Assembly: GCA_028753945.1 (NCBI GenBank)
Contig: JAPNXP010000008.1
Coordinates: forward strand, 4,832,001 to 4,896,000
Direction: 5' to 3'
Source of the DNA: Hexactinellida sp. DTS-2022
Taxonomy: Eukaryota; Porifera; Hexactinellida
Length of the DNA stretch: 64,000 bases
The stretch's first letter is position 1. The number at the start of each line of letters is the position of its first letter. The position numbers and the translations under genes are program-made. This document shows, piece by piece, positions 21,847-34,355 of the stretch. The notes beneath the pieces were generated by a model that saw only the letters and a program-made list of their open reading frames with translations, was not told the origin of the DNA and made no database searches.

Positions 21847-23199
21847 CACATTCTAGTGTGCGATTTCCTAACTAATTGGCTGAGAGCAACCAGCATAGCC
21901 CACTGCATGCAAGACTGCTTACATATAACCTGCGCAAACAGTGTGTAATGAGAGGACTATTCAAGGCAAAGGAATGCTGGAAATGTAGCACGTCTCGGTT
22001 CTATGTAAGCCAGCCAGGGATGGGAAGTGTCCCCCTAAAGAGGTTTGTCCAGACACCAGATATTCTGTCTGAGAGGAAATGGGATCATGATTGTGATTCA
22101 TATAGTGGCAAGATATGGGAGCAGTAAAAGTAGTTGTAATACTAGGAATCGACAACAACACAACAATAACAACAACATGTGAATGTAGTAAAACGTTCCT
22201 ATTGCAGTAATTAAATTATGCAACAATTTGATGAGGAAAACAAGTTTAAGAGACGCAATTCGGACTTGTGATTAGAACAACTTTCCACGATTGCAATTCT
22301 CTAACAACACGGTAGTATTACCTTGTTAAGAGCAATATTAAATACAGATTATTGCAAGTAGTTTCCATTAGACAATGATGAGATAAGAAGTGTGGGACGA
22401 ATTAAGTTTGCATATTCGTATTAATAATTACAACCTATGAGATATCAGTTTTCAAATGACTCAATTAAATTATAATTGAATTAGAGTTTGAAATGATTAG
22501 CATGGAAGACTGGATGAAAGCAAATTATGTGGAATATACAATGCATAGCATAGCAGACACAATAACTAGGCTCAGACAATGAGGTGAAATAGCAAATTGC
22601 AAACTTGCTTATAACGTGGGTGTCTGAGAAAGGGATACAAACTACTTATTAAACACACAACAATAAACAACCGTATAACATGATGATTACATAATGTAGA
22701 GTTACTAGCTATTGAAAAGTATTTTGCCATCTAAATACTGTCAGCTTTGCTTATTGTAAACTATATTTTAGTATGCTTAAAATGAGAACTTTTTATTATG
22801 ACCAAAGCCCTATGGTCCCAAATTAAAACTTACATAGGGTTTGTATAAGTAAGTTCGCTTAGACTTGAATATTCATAATAAGAACCTGACTGTATTTAGT
22901 ATTCACAATGCTAGATCTTGATAAATACCTTGACCTATGCTAATGAATGATTATCTCTATATTAGGACAGCACCAGTGGGCTAATGGAATAACCACACAC
23001 AATATAGTCTGGTCCTAAGGGCTGTAGTTCCAGTATAAATATTGTGAAGTGTGATACGTGTGTACGTGCTATAAATTAGTTTTATGTTTTGGCTAACGGA
23101 ATTAATTAGAGGCTCATTAGCCACTTACTATCTGGTGCTTATTAACCGCCCCAACTACTGTCTATATATCTATTCTATTTATAGCCAGTAGGCGCATAG
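21847..23199. other. Intergenic DNA between the Maf-like cluster and FLAD1
   Basis: AT-rich. An open frame at 21876-22127 (83 codons) shows no recognisable domain and is left unassigned. Confidence 0.45.
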
Positions 23200-25118
23200 A
23201 TGGCCAATAAGAGCTTGCCCTCTGCGGGGCTAATCATAATAGGGGACGAGCTCCTGAAGGGGCGCGTCCAGGACCGGAACGCCGTGTACCTCGCGGGCCG
23301 CCTGTGGGGGGCAGGGGTCCGCACACACCGGGTTCTAATGGTACCGGACAGCGTGAGCGAGATAGCGGAGAGCGTACGCCAATTCTCACAGGAGTACGAC
23401 CACGTAGTGACCACAGGTCTGTCGTAAACAACAACAACAACAACAGACAGACATATAAACAGCAGGCAGACATAATGACTGACCAGACAGACATATAAAC
23501 AAATAAAATGACTGACAGACAGACAGAATGACTGACAAACCACAAAAACAAACCACAAAAACAAACAAACAGACTGACTGACTGAGAGACAACAGACTAT
23601 TAACTAACAACATACACTAACACTGTGCTGTAGGGGGGGTGGGGCCTACTCACGATGACGTAACATTCGAGGGCGTGGCCAGGGGTCTGCAGAGAGAGCT
23701 GCGAGCAGACAGACAGCTGATTGGCTACCTGCGGAGACAGGGGATGGACGAGCAGCAGGCCAATGAGAGCAAGATGGCCAACATTCCTTCTGGCGCCGAG
23801 GTTGCTAGGCTAACACTAGTGTACAGGGAACTCTCGTTATAACGAAGTGCTTGGGACCTGTAATCCCTTCTTATATGTTATATCCGGATATTCTTATAAG
23901 CGGTAGTAATTAGCGCATTTAGTGCTCTGGGGGAATATCTCCATTTCGTTATAAGCAGTTATTTCGTTATATACCACTTCGTTATAACTAGAGTTCACTG
24001 TATTTGTTTATCAGTCTGTTTATTCGTTTATTTATCAGTCTGTTTACTAGTTTGTTTACGTGTTGTGTGTGTAGGTGTGGTTCGGACCGGAGGAACAGCT
24101 GATGAGTTGGTTCCCCCTGGTGCGGGTGTGTAACGTGCTGGTGCTACCGGGGATACCGGCCTACGTGCGCGCTATCTGGGAGCAGGTGCGCATTGGCCCG
24201 GGGGCACAGCTGTTGTATGGGGAGGTGTGGCTAGCCAGAGAGGAGACGGATATAGCGAGACAGCTGGAGGACATACAGGGCCGGTGGGGGGGGCGAGCCG
24301 AGATAGGGTCATATCCGGACCTGTCGGGGGGGCCCGGGAACAGGGTTAAGGTGACGGTGGACTCGGAGCGGGGCGAGTGGCTGGAGGGCTGTCTCAAGGA
24401 AATACGAGACCTGTGTCCGGACACACCGGGGCCCAGCGGAGATGTGCCGGGGCCCGCCGGCCCGGGTTCGAGCCTCGAGACCGCCCTTGGTATTCTGGAC
24501 AAGCTGCTGGTCATGCACCGCGAGGAGGAGATATGCCTAGCCTTCAACGGCGGAAAGGATTGCACCGTGTTATTAGACCTCCTGAAGCGAGCCCTCTCGC
24601 ACCCTGACAGGGGACAGGGGGGCCTGAGGGGACAGGGGGGGCTAAGGGGGGTACGACTGCTGTACATACGGACAGGAGAGGAGTTCCCTGAGATCGAGAG
24701 GTTCGTGCGGGAGACCAGCGAGCGGACCGGTATGGAGGTGGTGCGACTGGAGGGGGACATGAGGGGGTGTCTGGTTAGTTTCAGTTCCAGATACCCCGGG
24801 GTGCGCGCTATCCTTATGGGGACACGTAGCAGAGACCCGGCCTCCGCTAGGCTGCACCCCTTCCAGAGCACGGATCCCGACTGGCCGGACTTCCTGCGTG
24901 TAATGCCGCTGCTAACCTGGAGCTACAGAGAGGTGTGGGCGCACCTCAGGGGAGAGGGGGTCCCTTATTGCCCCCTCTACGACCAGGGGTACACCTCCGT
25001 GGGGGACGCAAGGAGCACCAAGAGGAACCCCGCCCTCCTACGGGGCGACCGGTACCTGCCGGCATATCAGCTGATCGACCAGGGGCGCGAGCGGGACGGG
25101 AGAGCGGAGAGGAATTAG
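23200..25118 (+). CDS. FLAD1: FAD synthase (MoCF-like plus PAPS-reductase-like domains)
   Basis: The enzyme adenylylates FMN with ATP to give FAD. Exons are 23200-23416, 23634-23800 and 24075-25118 (475 aa), with introns in phases 1 and 0. The N-terminal molybdopterin-binding-like domain has AGLIIIGDELLKGRVQDRN and GPTHDDVTFEGVA, followed by VLVLPGIP. The C-terminal adenylyltransferase domain has the PP-loop motif FNGGKDCTVLL at about 285 and ends with the MGTRSRDP, FLRVMPLLTWSYREVW and LYDQGYTSVG blocks of FLAD1. The two-domain layout is that of animal FLAD1. The gene converges on STT3, with stop codons only 55 bp apart. Intron 2 contains a family B MITE. Confidence 0.95.
23823..24001. mobile_element. 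MITE family B copy in FLAD1 intron 2
   Basis: Imperfect inverted ends: ACAGGGAACTCTCGTTATAA on the left and TTATAACTAGAGTTCACTGTA on the right, with several internal TTCGTTATA repeats. Confidence 0.55.
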
Positions 25119-25173
25119 ATATTATAACTGACTACTCACAGAATGTTAATCTGAATACAAACTATAGTTTATG

Positions 25174-28100
25174 CTACTGTTTGGCCGCGGGGCGCCGGTA
25201 GGGCTGTCCCTTCGTCACCTTCAGCTTGCTGGTCACCAGGCCCCGTCTCTTGCCCGACGCCTAGGGGGGGTGTTAAAGTTATAGTATACCCGTTATAGTG
25301 TATAGCAGTTATAGTATATAGCCCCCAGATGGGAAAGTACAGTATAACCTCGTTAGTACGAAACGGTTAATACGAACACGGTTAAATTAGACTTTCCGTT
25401 AATACGTACATATTTTGACGGTCCCTTGCACTGTTCGTATTAACGAAGTTTTACTGTACTCGATTTTACTCCGCTTATAACCAAGTTAATTAAATGTATA
25501 TAGCTACTGTATATTTGGTTACACTCACTCTTGGAGTTGGCGCGTATTTATTTTTCTTCCTAAACTTCAGTTTGGCGCCTTCGTCCAGAATTCGATTCGA
25601 CAGATCTTTGACTCTAAAAATAGAACAGATAAGGCCAGCAGGCGGCGATCTGATTGGCTACCTGTAGATCCTGACTAGCCAGTGCTCTGTGGTGTAGGCC
25701 TCCTCCAAGTGTCGAAAGGAAATATCTTTGTTTCCGATCTCAACGTTCCGCGTCCGGTCGAACCCGCTCGGGTTCCTGGCGTCGAACTACAGACAGACAG
25801 ACAGACAGCTGATTGGCTGAGTACCAAGGAATTATCCAGGAGCGCGAGACGCTCCTTTTGGAGCATGATTTTTGGAAAATTGTAATTTAGGAGCGCGAAA
25901 ATATGGAATACTCGAGCTATACTCCTTATACCTAACATTAATTGTGATTTAGGCGTATTAAATTGGCTGTCAGACAGAAAGCTGATTGGCTGACAGACCA
26001 AACAGCTGATTGGCTGACAGACCAAACAGCTGATTGGCTGATAGACCAAACAGCTGATTGGCTGATAACTGACCTGTATCTCTCCGAATCGGTAGTAGCA
26101 CATTTTGTACATGAGACAGTTGAGGAGAGTCGGGGAGCCCTCGCTGTCCACGCGGAACTCTCCGTTAGGAGTGAAGTAATCCGACTCCTGAGTAAACAAC
26201 AACAAGTAAACACCAACAAGTAAACACCAATAAGTAAATGCTATCAAATAAACACAAATGCAATATAAACAGTAATACAATAACAAGTAACAACTCTACT
26301 CTATAAACAACAAATAATACAACACCATACTATATAGCTAGGGACTATTACCTTAATAACTGAGGGATGTTCTCCCTGCGCAATGCGCACCATCCAGAGG
26401 AACTTGTTAATGTCGTCGCCGGAGTATCCAATGAAACCTCCAAATATCGCGAGCACATAGTCCACGCCCAATTCTCTCATTATGACGTAGGCCTGGTCCT
26501 CTGGAGAAGACATGGCCATGCCTACCTACGGGAGGGGGTCATTGGAATGCTGGTAGGAACAGTGCAATAAGTACCAGGGCGATGTGGCTGTTGTTCCAGG
26601 TGTTGTTGTCGACGAGAGTTGTTCTGTTGCCCATGCCCGCGATCTGGTATCCATAGTCCCACCAGGACATAACCGTAGCGTCCGGCGCCGTGTTCTGACT
26701 CAGCCAGAAATACGCCTCCCGGAAGTCGTCAAGAATCATACGTCTAACAACAACAGTGTTATAAGGACCAGGTATAAAGCCTGCTTATAAAGTGACAGTC
26801 AGGCAGAGGTTGAGGTACCAAATAAATTCCTGTTTGGGTTCCGTACAATAATTTAACATCCTCAATAATGCTACATCATTGCATTATACCGATCATTTAT
26901 TATGGCTAACACCTTTTGGGTGCCATACAAACACTACTCCCTTATAAGTCGGCTATATAAACCCTAAATAAGTCCCTACATAATACCCTATACCCTATCT
27001 ATACCCTATATACCCTGCCCCTATACTAACCCGCCGGGGCCCTGTGTGGCCAGCACGATGGAGGGACTCGAGTAGGCGTTGCTGGTCACCCAGGTGCAGT
27101 GCACAGTGAATAGCATCAGCGTAAGCGCTATCGCCATGACTACGAAGTTCTTAGTTCCGGAATTCAGGTAGTCATCCTGCGTCTCCAGATTATCGGGCGG
27201 GCTCTCCTCCTCCCGCCGGTCCCGGCCCGTCCCCTTCTGTTTCCCCTAAGGTGTCGAGAGGAACAGCTGTTAGTCAATATACTGCTATAGCTAACTAGCT
27301 AACTAACTAGCTAGCTGACTAAGTAACTAGCTAGCTAACTAACTAGCTAACTGACTAACAATCTATCTAGCTGACTAACTAGCTAACTAACTAACTAGCT
27401 AACTAACTAACTAGCTATCTAACTAACTAGCTAACAAACTATATAACTAACTAGCTAGCTGACTAGCTAACTAACTAACTACATAACTATCTAACTAACT
27501 AGCTAACTATCTATCTAGCTGACTAACTAGCTATCTAACTAACTAGCTAACAAACTATATAACTAACTAGCTAGCTGACTAGCTAACTAACTAACTACAT
27601 AACTATCTAACTAACTAGCTAGCTAGCTAGCTAACTAACTAACTAGCTAACTAACTAGCTAGCTAGCTGACTAAATTGCTCTATTAGCAAGCTATTCAGT
27701 CCCCAGCATTAATGTTACTCTGTCCCAGAGATGCAGCGGTCCGGAAATTTCATGGACCGGACCGGACCGTCATGATTTTTTCTGGACAGTCCGGACCGGT
27801 CCAGACCGTATGATCAAAATATTGGATCGGTCTGGACCGGTCCAGACCGATGTACTGGTCCAGACCGATGTACTGGTCCAGACCGTTATATCCCTTATTT
27901 GGACCGTTACAGACCGCAAAGTAGGGTGGATAATTATATCCACTTGTGTTTATAAGATACTTATTACTTATGTCCAGACCGACCTGAGACCGGTCGGTCC
28001 GGTCCGGTCCCGGTCTGGACCGCAGTCCGGTCCAGACCGCTGCATCTCTGCTCTGTCCTCTAATATCAATTCCTCTATTAACAAGCTATTTCCTGCATAA

Positions 28101-29169
28101 TGCTTTTGCTATAACAACAGCAGGTCCCTACCTTAGCAACGGACTTGGGCTTGGAATGCTTAGCGGGTTGAGTCTCCTCTTGCGAGAAGTTCTGCGTGAG
28201 TGTCTGCGAGATGGCGATGGCGCCCAGGCAGCACACAATGGGCGTGAAGGTGAGCATCAGTCGGACCATAACCCCCGCGAAGTAAGCCGCGAACACACCA
28301 TATAGCACCACTGGGTAATAACGAGATAATAAGACTATAGGCAATGGGTATTAGTAGTAGCTCTGTTATAGGAACACGGTAAGGTTAAGTCCCCTAGCCT
28401 ATACAATGCACGCAAGTGACTCCGGTTAATACGACATATTAATACGGTCCCCTGGTGTCCTATAACAGAGCTACTACTAGATACAGTAGAACCTCGTTAG
28501 TACCAACACGGTTAATACGAACACATTAATACGGTCCCCTGGTGTTCGTATTAACGAGGTTCTACTATAGATAGTTAAGTGCCACTTATCCGTGGTCCAC
28601 GCACGGAATATCCGCTCGTCGCTTATCCTCCTGAGCACTATCCATATGCCGGAGGGAAACACGCAGATGAGAATGTGCAGGTCGAAGAAGAAGGAGGCCC
28701 AAGTGGTCGGCTGGTGCTCGGATACCGAGGCGATGATTGGAATGTGTATCTTCGCATATCCGGTGTCCCACAGCGAGTAGAACCGCCCGCTCCAAGGCGC
28801 CACGTAGCCTGGTAACGGCAGGGGGTAACAGGAATGCATAGCTAGGCTGGGAAGTTAGAACTGACCTGACCATGTGAGGACGATGACTGCTAAGAACACG
28901 GTCCCTGCACACAGTAGGACCATGGAGTAGAAGAGAAGCGCGAATTCCTTCTTCGTGACGAGCCCCCTCACGTAGTCAAGCAGGGCGTAGGCGTTAATAA
29001 GCGCGAAGACACCTAAACAGCTGTTAAGTGGGTGTGGCTATAAATAGAACAGCTCACCGGCAGCCGCCATGTGCTCGCTGGTTCTGATTGGTTGGAAACC
29101 AACGAATGGGATCTGCATAGACATTATCAGCCCCAGGATGAAGAACGTGGTGTAGGCTACACAACAACA

Positions 29170-29208
<39 letters not shown>

Positions 29209-29361
29209 AACAACAACAACAATAACAGCTGTGCCGACAGCATGCCCTTTTAAGGCACTATATAAACTCTGTTCTGTGGAGAGGATACGGACTAACAACA
29301 ACAACAACAATAACTAACCAAGGCAGTCATTTCAATACTGGGCCACTATACTATAGTCGGC

Positions 29362-29394
<33 letters not shown>

Positions 29395-32300
29395 GGTACT
29401 CACCTACGTATAGCCTAACAGAGAATCTGCCCATCAGCATAAGCACGAATGTGTGCAGCGGCACCAGATTGATTATGAACACGTACCCGCCCCACGCCGA
29501 CACCTAGCAACAGAACAGGCTAATAGGCATGCTAGGAATGCTATACACCACTCACCATGTAGAAGTATGAGAGGGCACATGACGTAGCCCAGAACACAGA
29601 GCCTGTTTTCACTGACCGTAGCTATAGGATAGCAATGGTAATAGGATAGAGTATGTAGTGTATAAGCTAGCAGTTAGTAAGCGCAAGCTACAATATAGCA
29701 CTCTATTTGTTGTGGTTATACAGCTATTACGTATGTAGTTCTATAAGCGGCGTGAATAAATGCAGACTCATATGAATAGGCGCTGTTATGAGAACATAAA
29801 TAGGCGTATACAAATGGTGAGCTGATAAATAGAATGAAATTGTTGCTTATAGGCGTTCTCTTGCTCTCTCTGCTGCGGACAGGAATAGCACGTGAGTTGT
29901 TAGCAAAGTGTTGTTGTTGTTGTTGTTATAACAACAGTATAATACCCAAGGTACACCTTAGGTGACAACTAGGTGCCAACATGAATATGTATATACTATA
30001 CTATGTATGCTATAAGAACAGGATTGTTATTAGGACGGCTCTATTTAGTTGAGTTGTTATCGCTTGTCAAGTGTAATTACAGCTACAAACTATAACTTAT
30101 ACGTAGAACCTGTCTAATCTTACACCGTTGGGATAGGGAATAGTGTAGGATAGCAGGTTATACTGTACTTGCTTATACGACTATAATGCTATTATATATC
30201 GCTATTATAAGGTGTCTATTCCTAGAGAGCATCGTTATGGATGTGGGTCGCTGCTTCGAGGGGCGGAACGTGTTCACAAACGAGACGTTATCAGGAGTGT
30301 GTTACGAATACCAGTGCAACTTCTTCATCTTCTACAACCGGTCTGCGAACAGCTCGGGGGCCGTGCGAGACCGGGACCGAGAGGGGGCCATCCTCCTGTC
30401 CGTGGTCATGTTGGTGTTCTTCCTGCTCCCCTGCTGTCTCGTGTGCTTACACGCGGGCTGCAGCTCTAAGAGCCGCAGTCGGACCATGCGCCTACTGACA
30501 AGACAGTGCCAGCGGCTTATAACCAGGGGCCCCCCGGACACGCTGTGATATAGCTAGCTATCTGTTCTATTAATAGCATTGTTCTATTAATAGGACTCAC
30601 CCATAGGAAGTATGTGAAGAGGAGAGCGAAAATAGCGATCCCCTCGTTGTCATAGGAACCGGCCACAGACCGAGATATGTACCCAGGAACTATAAATAGA
30701 ACAACGTAACATGTGTAGCTGTGAATTATAATATATCGCAATACTTGATCTGTCTAATTTAGTATTTTAGTTGTTATATATGGGCTAATATAATGTGATG
30801 TCATATATGACTCCGTTAGTTAGTATTACGAATTATTGGTTAGTTTGCGTTTGTCTGTAAAAGCTATCAATGAACTACTGTATAATCTATAGAATCACAG
30901 AGTATACTGTACCACAATTCTGTCTGTCAATTAATGAAACTACAATCTGAGTTAATTAATAAGTAACCCTGTATAACCCATAAAGCGGAGCTTAAATAGG
31001 ATTCTATAAATAGCTGTACTATAAATAGACTGCTAATACAGGGGATGCTGGTTATAAGAACATCGTCGGGAACTGCATATAGTGTTCTTATAACCGGCAT
31101 CTACTATAAATAGACTACTGCTGTACTATAAATAGCCGCTGTACTATAACTAAACTGCTGTGCTATAAATAGACTACTGCTGTACTATAAATAGCCGCTG
31201 TACTATAAATAGACTACTGTACTATAAATAGACTACTGCTGTGCTATAATACTTGCCTATGGCCATGCATGCGGCGGCTAGCAGACCTGCGCCGGTGCTC
31301 CAGACCTCTCTCGTCATAAGAAACATCGCAATAGTCGTAAAGCCACTAAGGGAACAGTAAACACGGGATGGGATTGGTAGCTATAACATACCTGAAAATA
31401 GGAGCCAGGAATACGCACACGTCTCGGATGTGAATAGTTATGTGCAGCGAGTTTAGAATGTAGTGAATCAGACCGCTGGTGAGCATTAGCCCCGGGTACA
31501 CCTGTGGGAGAAGTAATCCATGGTCCGTAGCATGTTATACATGGTCCGTAACATGTTAATACATGGTCCGTAGCAAGTTAATACATGGTACGTAACAAGT
31601 AATCCATGGTCCGTAGCATGTTATACATGGTCCGTAACATGTTAATACATGGTCCGTAGCAAGTTAATACATGGTCTGTAACAAGTTAATACATGGTCCG
31701 TAACAGGTTAATACATGGTACGTAACAAGTAATCCATGGTCCGTAGCATGTTATACATGGTCCGTAACATGTTAATACATGGTCCGTAGCAAGTTAATAC
31801 ATGGTACGTAACAAGTTAATACATGGTCCGTAACAGGTTAATACATGCTCCGTAATAAGTAGTACATGGTCCGTAATTAGTAATCCTTGGTCCGTAGCAA
31901 GTAATCCTAATACTCACAGTTCCGCCTACGATTCGCCCCAGCGGGTACCAGGCCCGCTCATCGAACCAATTCAGGAAGTTATAGAATCCGTTGTTGACCA
32001 TGTAGTGAGTAGCTCGGTAGTTAAACCTGTAAACAGACAAACAAACAATCAAACAAACAAGTAAGCAAACAAACAAACAAACAAACAAGTATACAAAACA
32101 AACAAACAAACAAACAAACAGACAAACAAGTAAGCAAGCAATCAAACAATCAAACAAACAAACAAACAAACAACAGACAAACAAACAAACAATCAAACAA
32201 ACAACAAACAAACAAACAACAAACAAACAAACAAACAACAGACAAACAACTAGGTACCATGGATCGAACTCGTGTATGATTGACTCGAACCGAATAACCG

Positions 32301-32508
32301 CGAATAGTCTCGATATGAAGGCTGCCACGCACGCCAGCGCCAGAATGAGCACCACCAGCAGACTGCTTGTGGTCTGTAGCACCGAGGCCACGGGGTAGGG
32401 GTCCCCTGTTTCCTCCCTCCGGCCCTTGGGGGGCGAGGGGACCTCTGAGAGGTGTCGGGGGTCTGTGTCCCTCTGTGCGACAGGGGGGACACTCTCCTCG
32501 GTTGCCAT
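25174..32508 (-). CDS. STT3B: Oligosaccharyltransferase catalytic subunit STT3 (STT3B type)
   Basis: This is the multipass ER enzyme that moves the lipid-linked glycan to Asn in N-glycosylation. There are 18 exons: 32508-32258, 32026-31918, 31501-31392, 31345-31257, 30689-30601, 29621-29556, 29503-29404, 29156-29058, 29012-28866, 28808-28605, 28310-28132, 27245-27031, 26743-26575, 26525-26352, 26187-26074, 25786-25662, 25613-25529 and 25260-25174 (2412 nt, 803 aa, phases consistent). Landmarks are [10 protein letters not shown] in exon 1, [10 protein letters not shown] in exon 10, the catalytic [12 protein letters not shown] with [13 protein letters not shown] in exon 13, and [12 protein letters not shown] (DxxK) in exon 14. 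RIAQGEHP and the basic C-terminal tail favour STT3B over STT3A. Intron 4 is GC-AG (donor GCAAGT). Intron 5 hosts a small gene on the plus strand. Confidence 0.96.
25339..25457. mobile_element. MITE family B copy
   Basis: ACAGTATAACCTCGTTAGTA on the left and TTAACGAAGTTTTACTGTA on the right, in the last intron of STT3. Confidence 0.6.
25845..26065. repeat. Dispersed repeat D plus GCTGATTGGCTGA tandem in STT3 intron 15
   Basis: 25851-25970 (TTTTGGAGCATGATTTTTGG, TTTAGGAGCGCGAAAA, TAACATTAATTGTGATT) has a diverged copy at 41774-41880 in NUMB intron 1. From 25980 a 24-bp unit containing CAGCTGATTGGCTGACAGAC repeats about four times. Confidence 0.7.
27284..27676. repeat. (AACTAGCT)n-type tandem repeat in STT3 intron 11
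   Basis: About 390 bp of degenerate CTAGCTAACTAA units. A similar composition on the other strand fills filamin intron 12 (38250-38525). Confidence 0.8.
27726..28050. mobile_element. hAT-type fold-back MITE with 8-bp target duplication
   Basis: Termini are CAGAGATGCAGCGGTC at the left and its inverted copy GACCGCTGCATCTCTG at the right. Both sides carry the same 8-bp direct repeat CTCTGTCC (27718-27725 and 28051-28058). The interior is an array of GGTCCAGACC/GGTCTGGACC units that could fold extensively. The 8-bp duplication and CAG terminus are typical of the hAT superfamily. It lies in STT3 intron 11. Confidence 0.85.
28483..28568. mobile_element. MITE family B copy in STT3 intron 10
   Basis: An 86-bp near-perfect palindromic element: ACAGTAGAACCTCGTTAG on the left and TAACGAGGTTCTACTAT on the right. 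Confidence 0.75.
29157..29403. repeat. (CAA)n tracts and a dispersed motif in STT3 intron 7
   Basis: Long CAA arrays at 29160-29225, 29299-29313 and 29361-29393 flank AGTCATTTCAATACTGGGCC and ACTATACTATAGTCGGCACA, a motif pair also found at about 56725-56770. Confidence 0.65.
29834..30548 (+). CDS. Small Cys-rich single-pass membrane protein nested in STT3 intron 5
   Basis: Exons are 29834-29891 and 30226-30548 (126 aa). The first exon is a signal peptide ([18 protein letters not shown]), ends in phase 1 and joins cleanly. A short ectodomain with four Cys ([16 protein letters not shown]) and N-glycosylation sequons (NET, NRS, NSS) is followed by a membrane span ([19 protein letters not shown]) and a basic cytoplasmic tail. 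The layout resembles Shisa-like or CYYR1-like proteins, but I cannot assign a family. It lies on the strand opposite its host STT3. The second small membrane gene (43369-44038) has a first exon of the same 58 bp and phase. Confidence 0.75.
31100..31250. repeat. CTGTACTATAAATAGAC tandem repeat in STT3 intron 4
   Basis: A 17-23-bp unit with ACTATAAATAGACTACTG is repeated about seven times beside the GC donor of intron 4. Confidence 0.75.
31515..31905. repeat. ATGGTCCGTAACATGTTAAT tandem repeat in STT3 intron 2
   Basis: About 17 copies of a 20-22-bp unit (ACATGGTCCGTAGCAAGTTA and variants) fill most of the intron. Confidence 0.85.
32030..32250. repeat. (AAAC)n simple repeat in STT3 intron 1
   Basis: Imperfect AAAC/CAAACAAT repeats fill the whole intron. 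Confidence 0.85.
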
Positions 32509-32949
32509 AGCTAATAGGTATGCTATGTTAACACCTCCATAAGTAAACAACAACAACACTTCAGTAAGTGGGGAGTTGTGAAACTTGAAAATAATGATAA
32601 CAGAAATTATTGATTTCCGATTTCCATTTGATACGAATCCTACTCAGCTATACTACTGGCCATGTTAGAGAAAGGTTCTTATCCGCATTATAAAAGAGAC
32701 TGTTCTACTACACTATTATTTCTGTTCCCAGTAAACTAATTATTGAAAAGTTTCCGATTTCCAAAGACTAGTTTAGTTATCCAATTTCCTCTAATAATAT
32801 TCCAAACTAACTAAGAATGATTATAACAGACACTGAACTCCGGTTAATAATTAAATAAGAACTCTGTGTTAGTAGAGTGGATTGTAGCTAGTATAAATTA
32901 ATTATTTGGGTAATAAATAATACAGTAAGCGAGTATGCAAATGCAAACA
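32509..32949. other. Spacer upstream of STT3
   Basis: AT-rich, no gene seen. This is the likely STT3 promoter region, lying between STT3 and the NHL pseudogene. Confidence 0.4.
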
Positions 32950-34010
32950 AAGGAATTATAAAGACTGCACTGAATAGCTAGGATTAGAACCACAAGTATA
33001 GAATTCCAAATGGCTGTATGAATTCTCCTCTCTTGACCCTCTCTTCCGATGGGATAATATCTGTATGGCATTAGTGCCGCTATGATGATATTATTCCCAG
33101 CTGGATACAAACAGAAGAATAATGGTGATAAGCCTGTCCCTCCCCTAGAGATACAGGAACTGAGAGGGTGCCAACACCACGACACATTCCTTAGTTAGTT
33201 CCACATCTCCTGGCAAGTACAGTAGAACTCGGTTATAACGTACCCCCTTCGGGAATGGAATAAGTACGTACTAACCGAGTTTATCCTACATAGAAATACA
33301 CTGCTTTATAAACTTGGTTATCAAATAAGTATGTACTAACTCAGGTAGGTTATAACCGAGTTCTACTGTATACTTGTTCAGTTCCGAAACACGTTTCGTA
33401 TTGTAGCTCTTTGGAGTATTTGCTATTCTGTGATTGCTGCTATCTGCTACGAACACATCTCCATTAGTGTCGATAGAGAGACCGAGAAGGAATTAACTGT
33501 CCTTATTCCTTTTAATAGTTCCAGTTCTGTTCTTTAGTTTCCGGTCTTGCTTGCCTAACTGTAAGAGAGTGTGGTGTGTTGTGTCCGTAACTAATATGTG
33601 TTCTTCTGTCACAGCTATGCCCCGTGGTCTCGTGAGTATTCCTTGTCCGAAGCTTGTTACGACTCCCTTCAAATAACACCACTTGAATTCAGTTGCCATA
33701 ATCAGCTAAGTAGATTAGAGACCAGAGGCATATTCCTTTCTTCCCAGCTGTTAGTGTCGGTTCCACTTTCTTAGAATAGTCGGGTTTCTCACAACTAACA
33801 CCTCCCGATTCTGAGATTATACTCTGTAGCGTTTGTAGAGTCGGACAGTCGAAGAGAGGGTGCGGGAGTTCGTTAGGTGTCGACAGACCCTCTAGACCTG
33901 TTAGACACCTCAGTGGCCTGTTGGTGAATAGGAATGTTTGTATTTTGAGCTGGGACAGTTCGATAGGAGAGCGTCCCTCCTGCGATCAGTGCGATAAGAG
34001 GCAAAGGTTC
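32950..34010 (-). pseudogene. Decayed NHL-repeat (TRIM-NHL-like) gene with a MITE inserted
   Basis: Minus-strand pieces in order: PDYSKKVEPTLTAGKKG ending at a stop near 33704; then a frame from 33699 with GVVTSFGQGILTRPRGIAVT and HILVTDTTHHTLLQLGK; an in-frame TAA; the same frame continuing with GLSIDTNGDVFVADSSNHRI; then after a family B MITE at 33219-33370 LPGDVELTKECVVVLAPS, and another frame with LFFCLYPAGNNIII. The G-I/L-A/S-I/V-x-ILVTD and VFVADSSNHRI motifs are NHL signatures. Stops, frame changes and the insertion show it is broken. I do not reconstruct the parent. Confidence 0.75.
33219..33370. mobile_element. MITE family B copy inside the NHL pseudogene
   Basis: ACAGTAGAACTCGGTTATAA on the left and TTATAACCGAGTTCTACTGT on the right form a perfect 20-bp inverted repeat. 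Confidence 0.8.
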
Positions 34011-34355
34011 GGGCTATCTCTATGGCAACAGCATCGAACTGTGCGAATGGGTCGAGTCGAACACTTTATTGTATTTGTATTTTTCAACAATTTTGTATTT
34101 GATTTATAATCTTTATTAAATTCCCATCAACAATATTCATCAATTGTAAACAATTACACATTTGATTATATCGTTCAGATAATCTACAGTATAGTTAGTA
34201 GGGGCGTAGAAATATTTAAAAGTTGGGGGGGGCTGAGGAGGGTCTAGATGAAACACAGTTATATAAATTCGACTTGGTTATAACAGTTCACTATACCTTA
34301 TATAGCTATTCTATACAGACTAACACAATAGCATTACTAATCCGACTCAGCTGAT

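Noticed and set aside
21876..22127. 83-codon frame as a seventh gene of the cluster
   Set aside because: No basic region or heptad, and no TATA element at the usual distance.
27726..28050. GGTCCAGACC array as a regulatory binding-site cluster
   Set aside because: Terminal inverted repeats and an exact 8-bp duplication show it is a transposable element.
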